Below are positions 30,333-37,899 of a stretch of 64,000 nt of DNA, piece after piece. The stretch comes from Phycisphaeraceae bacterium. GTDB taxonomy: Bacteria > Planctomycetota > Phycisphaerae > Phycisphaerales > SM1A02. The stretch covers positions 1 through 64,000 of the forward strand of contig JAHBWY010000006.1 of NCBI GenBank assembly GCA_019636735.1, given 5' to 3'. The position numbers were made by a program, and so were the translations under genes. A model generated the notes under the pieces. That model was not told the DNA's origin and ran no database searches. It saw only the letters and a list, made by a program, of their open reading frames with translations. Each line of letters opens with the position of its first letter. Within the stretch, counting starts at the first letter, position 1.

Positions 30333-30605
30333 ATGGCCAAGGCCGTCGTCGACCCCGTCGAACTTCGCCGATTCGCGACCGATCTCCGCCGCTTCGTGGG
30401 CGACATTCAGCAACAGATGTCCACGCTCGGCGCGCGCATGGGTACCCTCAGCCAGACCTGGAAGGATCAGGAGCAGGCGAAGTTCGCCGAGGAGTTCGAC
30501 GCCACGCTCAAGGTGCTTCAGCGCTTCGTGAAAGCTGCAGAGGTGCACGCGCCATTCCTGATGCGCAAGGCCGATCGCATCGAGGCCTATCTCCAGCAGC
30601 GATGA
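30333..30605 (+). CDS. WXG100-family protein (type VII secretion substrate-like)
   Basis: The 90-residue all-helical protein has the size and pattern of WXG100/ESAT-6 proteins: two long amphipathic helices joined by a turn at W43-K-D45, followed by Q-x-x-F-x-x-x-F. WKD replaces the classical W-x-G, as is common outside Actinobacteria. There is no signal peptide. The C-terminus ends Y86-L-Q-Q-R, which resembles but does not fulfil the YxxxD/E export signal. AAGGA lies seven bases before the ATG. It is the first of four same-strand genes ending with an EccC-like ATPase, so export by that ATPase is the natural proposal. Confidence 0.82.
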   Translation: MAKAVVDPVELRRFATDLRRFVGDIQQQMSTLGARMGTLSQTWKDQEQAKFAEEFDATLKVLQRFVKAAEVHAPFLMRKADRIEAYLQQR

Positions 30606-30668
30606 TCGCGCCGGCTGCTCGCCTGCCGGTGGCTCTTCCGCCGACGGCATCGCCGCTCGAACCACCCC

Positions 30669-31412
30669 ATGTCTGAAGCCGCGAAGGTCCTTGACCTCGA
30701 CGAACTCGCCCGTTTCCGCGCCGCGGTGATCAAGGCGCTTGATGAGCTGCGCCTGGCCGTTGATGAGGCCGACTCGGACATCGGCCGCTTGCGCGTCTGG
30801 ATCGAACGCGACCAGGTCCGCTACTGGACGGGGCAGACCCGCAAGGCACAGGAACTGGTCGCCCTCTGCAAGAGCGCTCTCTACCGCAAGCAGATGGTCA
30901 CCAGCAGCAAGGACCAGAAGCCCTCCGTTGTCGATGAGAAGAAGGCGCTCGAGCGCGCCAAGGCGCGACTTGACCTATGTGAGCGCAAGATGGCGATGAC
31001 CAAGCGGTGGGCGATTCAGATCTCGCGCGAGGAGATCCTCTTCAAGGCCGGCATGGCCCCGCTCACAAGCTTCGTCGAACGCGACCTGCCTCACGCCGTC
31101 ACGCTGCTCGCGCGCATGCTCCAGCACCTCGAGGCGTACATGCGCGTCGAGGCACCGGACCTCGTCTCGTTGCTCGGGGATCGGCAGTCGCAGGAGATGA
31201 TCTCGGAGATGCGCCGCCAGGGAACGACGCGCACCGCCGACGCCATGGCCGAGGCCGTCGCCGAGGAGGACGCTGCCACCGATGAGGGCGAAGTGCCGGA
31301 GCCGTTCGACGCCGCTTCCGAAGCGCCTGACCAGTGCGACAGCGGCTCATCGCCCCCCGCTCCCTCACCCGGTCGCCCCCGTTCACCCTCTGACTCGGAG
31401 AATTCCCCATGA
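30669..31412 (+). CDS. helical coiled-coil protein of the WXG100/FtsK locus
   Basis: I do not recognise a named family for this 247-residue protein. Residues 10-165 are almost entirely charged helix with coiled-coil character. W44, W53 and W114 are spread through it, and a YxxxE sequence (Y157-M-R-V-E161) follows the last long helix. The final 55 residues are acidic then Ser/Pro-rich and likely disordered. No signal peptide or membrane segment is seen. Its place between two WXG100-like genes suggests a chaperone (EspG-like in role, not in sequence), an adaptor or a larger secreted substrate. Its stop overlaps the next start (ATGA). Confidence 0.6.
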   Translation: MSEAAKVLDLDELARFRAAVIKALDELRLAVDEADSDIGRLRVWIERDQVRYWTGQTRKAQELVALCKSALYRKQMVTSSKDQKPSVVDEKKALERAKARLDLCERKMAMTKRWAIQISREEILFKAGMAPLTSFVERDLPHAVTLLARMLQHLEAYMRVEAPDLVSLLGDRQSQEMISEMRRQGTTRTADAMAEAVAEEDAATDEGEVPEPFDAASEAPDQCDSGSSPPAPSPGRPRSPSDSENSP

Positions 31413-31627
31413 GCGTCGCCGGCGCACGCATGAGAATGGACCTTGCGATCAAGGACCTTCGGACCAAGTGGGCCCAGGTGCGGGATCGCTGGAACGATCC
31501 GGTGAGCCACGCCTTCGAAGAGAACTACCTCAATCGGCTCGATGACGCGGCGCGCATCGCCGGTGGCGCACTCGACAAGATGCGCGACACCGTCGCCCGC
31601 GCTCGCCGCGACTGTGACGACCGGTAG
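31409..31627 (+). CDS. second small WXG100-like protein
   Basis: The 72-residue protein is two helices with a central W28-N-D30 and F36, matching the W-x-D...F spacing of the first protein, plus W21 in the preceding helix. It ends with a basic helix (A-R-A-R-R-D-C). It could be the partner in an EsxA/EsxB-like heterodimer. The helices are shorter than in usual 100-residue WXG proteins, so the assignment is tentative. The start has GGAG eight bases upstream and overlaps the stop of the coiled-coil gene, so their translation is coupled. The large ATPase gene begins 30 bases downstream. Confidence 0.6.
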   Translation: MSVAGARMRMDLAIKDLRTKWAQVRDRWNDPVSHAFEENYLNRLDDAARIAGGALDKMRDTVARARRDCDDR

Positions 31628-31657
31628 AGTCGCGCGCCACCCTGTTACGATCCGAGC

Positions 31658-34600
31658 GTGGAGACGAACGACCCCGCGGCCCTGGAGCGACAGGCACTGA
31701 ACCTCGAGCGGCGTGCGCTCGTTGATCTCATCGCCGGGTCCGAGGCTCGCTCGACGCGCCTGGCGGAGATCGCCGCGCAGCGACAGCGGGATCTCCAGGT
31801 GAACGACACCACGCATGCGGAGCGCATGGCGGCGATTCAGGAGACCTTCTCCCGATCGACCCATGGAGCGAAATCTGCGAGGGACCGGACCATCGCCGAG
31901 GCGGAGGCGACCTTCGCCGCGGAGATGATGAAGCTCGCGCGAAAGCGTGAGACGGTCGTCCAGAAGGCGCGCACGATGGCCGACGAGGCGCGCACCGCGG
32001 CGCAGCGCCAGCACGATGAGGCCATCTGGCTTGCCGAGAGCATTTACGAGGGAGCGGAGGGCACTCCGCGCACCGACTACGAGCGCACCCGCGAAGAGAT
32101 CTCCACCCGGCGCGGCGAGCTTCAGGGCGTGGCGGACCAGGCGCTGGTGCTGATCCGGCGCTACCGCCAGCGCGTGCCCGCCCGGGTTCCCCCGACCGAG
32201 GCGCAGCGCGAATCGGCGATTCGCAATTCCTCGATGGCGATGACGACGGCGCTCGCCGTCGCGCAGAACCAATTGACGGTGCTGCGCGGGCTCCCCATTC
32301 CGAAGCTCTTCCGCGGACCGATCCTGCTCGTGCCGTGGATGATCCTCGTGGGTGCCACTGTGGGCGCGGTGGGCGCGTGGCGTGGATTCACTGATGGCGT
32401 CGCATTGGTCGGCGCGGGGCTCGGCGCGACGCTCCTCTTCGTCGCCGTCATCGCGCTCCTGTGGGTCGTGGCTCGGCGCCAGGTGCGGAACGCCTGGGCG
32501 CCGGTCGCCGAGTCGATGGCCACCTTCAGTGCCGCCGCCGACTTCGCTCTTGAACAGGCCTCGAATGAGCGCGCCGAGCGCGAGCGGCAACTGGTCGAAA
32601 CGCGCGACAGGGAGATCGCACGGGCGCAGGCGGCGCTCGCGCCGCGCCTCGCCGAGATCCAGGCCACTGAGGCCGATGCGCTGCGCCAGATCGAGGAGCA
32701 GATTCCGGCGCGCCGCCATCGCATCGCCGACACGAGAGATCGCGAGGTGACGGCGGCCCGATTGAAGTATGAGCAGGAGAGCGCCGATGCGACGGCCCTT
32801 CGGGATCGGGAGAACGCGACTGAGATGGCGCGGGTGGCCAGCCGCCGCGCGGAGATCGATGCACGCGCCGATCGAGACGAGCAGGAGACCGTGGCGGCCT
32901 GGCGCGCGCTTCAGGAGCGGACGCTCGAAGTCAGCCAAGCCCTCGCGACCGCCGATCACGCCCGATCGCCGGGATGGAGTGACCCCTCGTGGACTCAGTG
33001 GACGCCACCGCGCACCTTCGCACCGGTGGCGCGGCTCGGTGCGCTCAAGGTCGATCTTGCGGCGATTCCCCACGCGCTTCCGGAGCAGCCCGAACTCGCG
33101 TGGCCTCTCGACGGGCGACCGCCCCGCTTCGACTGGCCGGTCACGCTGACCATTCCTGAACGAGCCTCGATGCTGATCGAGTGCGATGCACCGGGGCGGG
33201 ATCAGGCGATCGCCACGCTCCAGGCGACGATGATGCGGCTGCTCACCGGCCTTCCCCCGGGCAAGGTGCAACTGGTGGTCGTCGATCCAGTCGGGCTTGG
33301 CCAGTCGTTCGCGGGATTCATGCACTTGGCCGACTCGAGCGCGAAGCTCGTTGGCGATCGCATCTGGACAGAGCCGCGGCACATTGAGCAGAAGCTCATC
33401 GACCTGACCGAGCACATGGAGACGGTCATCCAGAAGTACCTGCGCGATGAGTTCCCGACCATCCGCGACTACAACGAGCAGGCGGGTGAACTCGCCGAGC
33501 CCTATCGCTTCCTGGTCGTCGCGGACTATCCCGCGAGCTTCACCGAGCCCGCCGCGGCTCGACTCAACAGCATCGTGAGTTCAGGCGCCCGCTGCGGAGT
33601 CTTCACACTCATCATGCGTGATCTGCGCCGCGAGCTGCCGCCGACTGCCGATCCGGTGCTCCTCCGCCGCGACGCTCTTCGCCTCGAGTGGCGGGAAGAC
33701 CGCTTCCGACTCATGGAACCGGAACTCGAAGCGCTGCCTCTCAGCCTCGACCCGGCACCGCCTCCGGAACTGGTCATTCCCACCATGCGCCGCGTCGGGG
33801 AAGCCGCCGTTGACGCGGGGCGCGTGGAGGTCCCCTTCTCAGTGATTGCGCCGAAGCCGGAGCGCCTCTGGAGCGAGTCGTGTGCGGCCACCCTGCGCGT
33901 GCCGCTCGGTCGCACCGGTGCGACCAAGCTCCAGTCGCTCATCCTTGGCGAAGGCACCAAGCAGCATGTGCTGATTGCCGGCAAGACCGGCTCCGGCAAG
34001 TCGACGCTGCTCCATGCGCTCATCACGAACACCGCGCTCTGGTTCGGTCCCGACGAGGTCGAGATGTATCTCATCGACTTCAAGAAGGGTGTCGAGTTCA
34101 AGACCTACGCGGAGCATGCTCTTCCCCATGCGCGGGCCATCGCCATCGAGAGCGATCGCGAGTTCGGCTTGAGCGTGCTTCAGGGACTCGACGGAGAGTT
34201 GAAGCGGCGCGGTGATCTCTTCCGTGATCTCGGACTCCAGGATCTGCGTGGCTATCGAGCGCTTGGGCGTCCGGAGCCGATGCCGCGCATTCTGCTCATC
34301 GTCGATGAGTTCCAGGAGCTCTTCATCGATGATGACAAGGTCGCGCAGGAGGCCTCGCTGCTGCTCGACCGACTCGTCCGCCAGGGTCGAGCCTTCGGCA
34401 TGCATGTCATTCTCGGCTCCCAGACGCTTGGCGGCGCCTACTCGCTGCCGCGCACCACCATGGGCCAGATGGCGGTCCGCATTGCCCTCCAGTGCAATGA
34501 AGCGGATGCGCAGCTCATCCTCTCCGATGACAACACCGCCGCTCGTCTGCTCGGGCGCCCGGGCGAAGCGATCTACAACGATGCAGGCGGATTGGTCCAG

Positions 34601-35632
34601 GGGAACTCACCCTTCCAGATCGTCTGGCTCAACGACTCGGAGCGCGATGCTTGGCTCGATCGCTGCACGCAGGCGATTCGACAACGGGCCGACGGACGCC
34701 CCACTCCCCCGCCACCGATCGTCTTCGAGGGCAATGTTCCCGCCAATCTCGCGGCGAATCCGCTGCTGCGCCGCGCTCTCGACGGCACAGGATGGTGTCC
34801 GGCGCCGACCGGTGCCGCACCCTCGGCGTGGCTCGGAGAGGCGATCAGCATCAAGGACCCGACTTCGCTTCTCTTCCGTCGCCAGAGTGGCGCGAACGCC
34901 GTGGTCGTCGGCCAGCAGGACGATGCCGCAAGCGCGGTGATGATCTCCTCGCTCATCTCGCTCGCCGCGCAGATGGCTCCCGCGCGGAGTCGCTTCATCA
35001 TCATGGATGGTCTCCCCGCGGACGGTCCCTTCGCCGGCGGCCTCGAGCGCGTGGCCAGAGAGTTGCCCCACCCGATCGAGATCGTTCCCTACCGCGAGGT
35101 CGACCAGGCCATCCGCCGCATCGGCGAAGAGGTCGCCCAACGCACCGTGGCCGACGATGGTGAGCCGGCGGCGCTCTTCGTCATGATTCACGCGCTCCAC
35201 CGCTTCCGATCACTGCGGCGCAGCGACGATGACTACGGGTTCGGCGGCGGCGACGCGGCACCGACGACGGCCTCGCTTCTCGCCTCGATTCTTCGCGACG
35301 GTCCGACCGTCGGCGTCCACACGATCACCTGGGTCGACACTCTGGCCAGCCTCCAGCGCAGCCTCGATCGAGGGGGTTTGCGCGAGTTCGACCAGCGCGT
35401 CCTCTTCCAGTTGAGTTCAACGGATTCAAGCACGCTCATCGACTCGCCGGCCGCGACGCGACTCGGGGCCAATCGAGCCCTGCTTTACAGCGAGGAACAG
35501 GGCACGCTCGAGAAGTTCCGGCCCTATCGAATGCCCGGAGAGGAGTGGCTGCGCTCCTTCACCGATCGCCTGCGCCAGTGGGCGAGCGCACCATCAACTC
35601 CGCAGGGAACAGCCGCAAGGCGGAGTCCCTGA
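31658..35632 (+). CDS. EccC-like membrane ATPase with three FtsK/SpoIIIE domains
   Basis: The 1324-residue protein starts at GTG 31658. Residues 1-200 form coiled coil, 219-242 and 246-271 are two membrane helices, and 290-430 is a second coiled coil. Three ATPase-like domains follow. Domain 1 (about 485-700) has lost its P-loop (C-D-A-P-G-R-D-Q-A at 509-517). Domain 2 (about 745-990) is intact, with Walker A G-K-T-G-S-G-K-S-T at 775-783 and Walker B L-L-I-V-D-E-F at 879-885. Domain 3 (about 1055-1290) is degenerate (V-G-Q-Q-D-D-A-A-S). Two membrane helices plus three tandem domains is the EccC/EssC plan of type VII secretion motors. DNA translocation like FtsK is the alternative, but no gamma domain is seen and the WXG100 neighbours favour protein export. 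Confidence 0.85.
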   Translation: METNDPAALERQALNLERRALVDLIAGSEARSTRLAEIAAQRQRDLQVNDTTHAERMAAIQETFSRSTHGAKSARDRTIAEAEATFAAEMMKLARKRETVVQKARTMADEARTAAQRQHDEAIWLAESIYEGAEGTPRTDYERTREEISTRRGELQGVADQALVLIRRYRQRVPARVPPTEAQRESAIRNSSMAMTTALAVAQNQLTVLRGLPIPKLFRGPILLVPWMILVGATVGAVGAWRGFTDGVALVGAGLGATLLFVAVIALLWVVARRQVRNAWAPVAESMATFSAAADFALEQASNERAERERQLVETRDREIARAQAALAPRLAEIQATEADALRQIEEQIPARRHRIADTRDREVTAARLKYEQESADATALRDRENATEMARVASRRAEIDARADRDEQETVAAWRALQERTLEVSQALATADHARSPGWSDPSWTQWTPPRTFAPVARLGALKVDLAAIPHALPEQPELAWPLDGRPPRFDWPVTLTIPERASMLIECDAPGRDQAIATLQATMMRLLTGLPPGKVQLVVVDPVGLGQSFAGFMHLADSSAKLVGDRIWTEPRHIEQKLIDLTEHMETVIQKYLRDEFPTIRDYNEQAGELAEPYRFLVVADYPASFTEPAAARLNSIVSSGARCGVFTLIMRDLRRELPPTADPVLLRRDALRLEWREDRFRLMEPELEALPLSLDPAPPPELVIPTMRRVGEAAVDAGRVEVPFSVIAPKPERLWSESCAATLRVPLGRTGATKLQSLILGEGTKQHVLIAGKTGSGKSTLLHALITNTALWFGPDEVEMYLIDFKKGVEFKTYAEHALPHARAIAIESDREFGLSVLQGLDGELKRRGDLFRDLGLQDLRGYRALGRPEPMPRILLIVDEFQELFIDDDKVAQEASLLLDRLVRQGRAFGMHVILGSQTLGGAYSLPRTTMGQMAVRIALQCNEADAQLILSDDNTAARLLGRPGEAIYNDAGGLVQGNSPFQIVWLNDSERDAWLDRCTQAIRQRADGRPTPPPPIVFEGNVPANLAANPLLRRALDGTGWCPAPTGAAPSAWLGEAISIKDPTSLLFRRQSGANAVVVGQQDDAASAVMISSLISLAAQMAPARSRFIIMDGLPADGPFAGGLERVARELPHPIEIVPYREVDQAIRRIGEEVAQRTVADDGEPAALFVMIHALHRFRSLRRSDDDYGFGGGDAAPTTASLLASILRDGPTVGVHTITWVDTLASLQRSLDRGGLREFDQRVLFQLSSTDSSTLIDSPAATRLGANRALLYSEEQGTLEKFRPYRMPGEEWLRSFTDRLRQWASAPSTPQGTAARRSP

Positions 35633-35685
35633 GCGCACCGGAAGGCGCGCCGCACCGCGCCGTGACTTTGGACTGAAGGGCCGCC

Positions 35686-36054
35686 TCAACTTCCGGGCAC
35701 GGGCTTGCCGCAGTCGAAAGTGACCGGCACGAAGCACAGGAACCGGAGTGGATCGCGTCCGGTGTTGCGGAACTGATGCATCTGATTGGCCTCGATCAGG
35801 AGCGCCGACCCCGCGGAGACGCGGTGCACCTCGGCACCGTGCTGTACTTCGGCTTCGCCTTCGAGGATGACCACTTCGTGCTCGTAATTGTGCGCGTGGT
35901 GTGGAGTGTGCCCCCCCGGCTCGACCACAAAGTGACGCATCGAGAAGGTCGGGGCGCCATCGGCGCGTCCGACCAGAACCTCCATACGGACACCGCTCAC
36001 TCCATCCATGGCCAGCGGCGCTGCACTCTCAGGGCGGATCGATCGAACCAGCAT
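35686..36054 (-). CDS. small cupin-domain protein
   Basis: The 122-residue single-domain cupin has the metal-binding motif 1 as H-H-A-H-N-Y-E-H-E-V with the following G-E-A-E, and motif 2 as N-Q-M-H-Q-F-R-N. Conserved histidines and a glutamate would hold Fe, Mn or Zn. Small cupins of this type can be dioxygenases, isomerases or sensors; nothing here fixes the activity. The ATG at 36054 was chosen because it places the first strand correctly; the frame runs further upstream into the RNase D end. It converges with the EccC-like gene, 53 bases from its stop, and is unlikely to belong to that locus. Confidence 0.82.
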   Translation of the reverse strand: MLVRSIRPESAAPLAMDGVSGVRMEVLVGRADGAPTFSMRHFVVEPGGHTPHHAHNYEHEVVILEGEAEVQHGAEVHRVSAGSALLIEANQMHQFRNTGRDPLRFLCFVPVTFDCGKPVPGS

Positions 36055-36113
36055 CACCGCAGTGTAGGAGACCGCTCTGGAACCTCGGCTTTGCCGAGAT
36101 CGCGCCGACGGCC

Positions 36114-37475
36114 TCACCCCTCGGCAGATGAACCTTCCGGAAGATCGCGCAACCCACCTCGCCAGCAGAGGCGCAGCGGCTCGCGACCTTCAACGAAGCG
36201 CTCGATCCAGTCGCCGAGGGCTTCGCGCCGCCAGTCTCCGGCAGCAAAGAGCGGTGGATCTCCCGTCGATGGCGCGGTGTCGGTCTCCGCGCCGCCATCA
36301 CCGGAAGATGCGACCTTGCCTCGGTTGCCCCCTGCGGCACGACCCATCCGCGCCAGGCGGGCCGCGTACCACTCGGAGAATCCACTGCGGCTCATGAGGA
36401 GCCCGGGGGCAAGGTCGAGCGCCAGGCAGCGAGCCTGCGCCGCGAGCCACAGGGCGTCGATCTCCGCACGAACCGAGGCGTCTTCCAGCAAGGCCGCCGG
36501 ATCGCCACTCGCCTGAGGAAGCGTCTTCGCCCTCTCCACGGCCGCGAGAATCTCATCCGCGTGATCCTGCACGATCTTTCTCGGAACTCCGCGAAGCGAG
36601 CCCAGTTGTGCCTTCGTCGCCGGTCGTCGTCGTGCAAGTTCGAGCGCCACCGCGTCAGGGAGAAGCGCCCTCGGCGGCATATCCTCGCGCTCGGCAAGGG
36701 CATGCCGCACCAGGATGACCTCGCGCAGCGTGCTCATCGCGGTGGGCTTCAGCGACTCACCCCGCGCCGCCCGCTTGATCTGTCGCGCCGGGTCGAAGAC
36801 GAGATCTCCAGCCAGCACCTCCTCGCTCTCGCGAAGGGCCCACTCGCGCCGGCCCCGGCGATCGAGTTCCCGCTCGAGTTCCATCCACGCCAGCGGCAAG
36901 TAGCGCACATCATCGGCGGCGTAGCGAAGTTGCGACGGGGTCAGCGGCCGCGCATCCCAGTTGGTGAAGGTGTGCGCCTTGGCGGGTCGATGCCCGACGA
37001 GTTGTTCAACCATCGCGCCGAGACTGCATGGCCACGGCATGCCCACCATCGCCGCAGCGATCTGCGTGTCAATCAGCCTCTCGGGTTGTCGGCCGAGCGC
37101 CAGGCGCACCGCTTGCACATCCTGCTCTCCCGCATGCACCACGGTGAGCATCGCCGGGTCGGCCACCAACTCCCAGATCGGCTCGAGCGAGTCGAACTCA
37201 AAGGGATCGACGAGCGCCACGCGCTCCGGAGTCGCAAGCTGCACGAGGCAGATCCGCGGACGGAAGCTCTCCTCGCCGATGAACTCGGTGTCGAAGGCGA
37301 GGACCTGGTGCCCCCGCGCGTGCGCAACAAACGACTCAAGGTCGCCCGGCGTGACGATCATCTCCGGCGCTCCACCGGGAACCATCGGGTGCGACATGAC
37401 CGCCATCGCCCGACCGGATGAATGCTCCTCGGCGGCGGCGTGCTGTCGGGATCTCTTGCGTCGTCGATGGTTCAC
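36114..37475 (-). CDS. rnd: ribonuclease D-like 3'-5' exonuclease with HRDC domain
   Basis: The protein has 453 residues from the GTG at 37475. The DEDDy exonuclease motifs are D62-T-E64-F, H-A-G-E-Q-D119 and Y185-A-A-D-D189. An HRDC-type helical domain follows (about 230-325). The last 120 residues form a further helical region and an acidic Ser/Gly linker. RNase D trims tRNA and other stable RNA 3' ends. The start is uncertain: ATGs at residues 24, 27 and 31 also precede the fold, and none has a clear ribosome site. The DUF167 and uvrC genes lie upstream on the same strand. Confidence 0.88.
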   Translation of the reverse strand: MNHRRRKRSRQHAAAEEHSSGRAMAVMSHPMVPGGAPEMIVTPGDLESFVAHARGHQVLAFDTEFIGEESFRPRICLVQLATPERVALVDPFEFDSLEPIWELVADPAMLTVVHAGEQDVQAVRLALGRQPERLIDTQIAAAMVGMPWPCSLGAMVEQLVGHRPAKAHTFTNWDARPLTPSQLRYAADDVRYLPLAWMELERELDRRGRREWALRESEEVLAGDLVFDPARQIKRAARGESLKPTAMSTLREVILVRHALAEREDMPPRALLPDAVALELARRRPATKAQLGSLRGVPRKIVQDHADEILAAVERAKTLPQASGDPAALLEDASVRAEIDALWLAAQARCLALDLAPGLLMSRSGFSEWYAARLARMGRAAGGNRGKVASSGDGGAETDTAPSTGDPPLFAAGDWRREALGDWIERFVEGREPLRLCWRGGLRDLPEGSSAEG

Positions 37476-37608
37476 GAGTCAGAACAACTTGGCCCCGGGT
37501 ACCCGCCCCAAGCGGATTGACAATGCTACATTCGCGCTCACGACTTCCAAACACCAAATCCGACAGCGATCGATCCTCCTGCGGGGTGAAGTCGTCAGCG
37601 CGCGGCGC

Positions 37609-37899
37609 TCATCCGATATCTTCGAGGCGCTCCGGCGCGAGGCCTTCAATCCTGACCTGCTTCTCCGGGGACGCATGGCCGCTCAGAATGTGAATGGATC
37701 GGCGCGACACTCCGAGGGCGTCGGCGAGCACCTCGACGAGCGCCTCATTGGCGCGTCCATCCTCGGGTGGTTCCTGCACGCGGACCTTCAGTCGATCGCC
37801 GACGACTCCGCCCGCACCTCGGCGCGATGCTCGAGGCACAACCTTCACCCGAAGGACTACGCCTTGCTCGTCACTCGACACCAGGAACGGCGGCCTCAC
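37609..37899 (-). CDS. DUF167 (YggU-like) protein
   Basis: The 96-residue protein has the DUF167 pattern: L-R-V-K-V-V-P-R-A-S-R, then D-R-L-K-V-R-V, E-P-P-E-D-G-R-A-N-E-A-L, and I-L-S-G-H-A-S-P-E-K-Q-V. Structures of the family show a small alpha/beta fold; the function is unknown. The GTG start at 37899 overlaps the uvrC stop in a GTGA junction, so it is probably translated after uvrC. Confidence 0.88.
   Translation of the reverse strand: MRPPFLVSSDEQGVVLRVKVVPRASRRGAGGVVGDRLKVRVQEPPEDGRANEALVEVLADALGVSRRSIHILSGHASPEKQVRIEGLAPERLEDIG

Noticed and set aside
31091..33415. 774-codon open frame on the minus strand opposite the EccC-like ATPase
   Set aside because: The opposite strand encodes coiled coil, membrane helices and ATPase domains in a clear order; the antisense product has no such features.
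31658..35632. Calling the large ATPase an FtsK cell-division DNA translocase
   Set aside because: There is no four-helix FtsK N-terminus and no C-terminal gamma domain, and there are three tandem ATPase-like domains with WXG100-type neighbours. EccC-like is the better fit.
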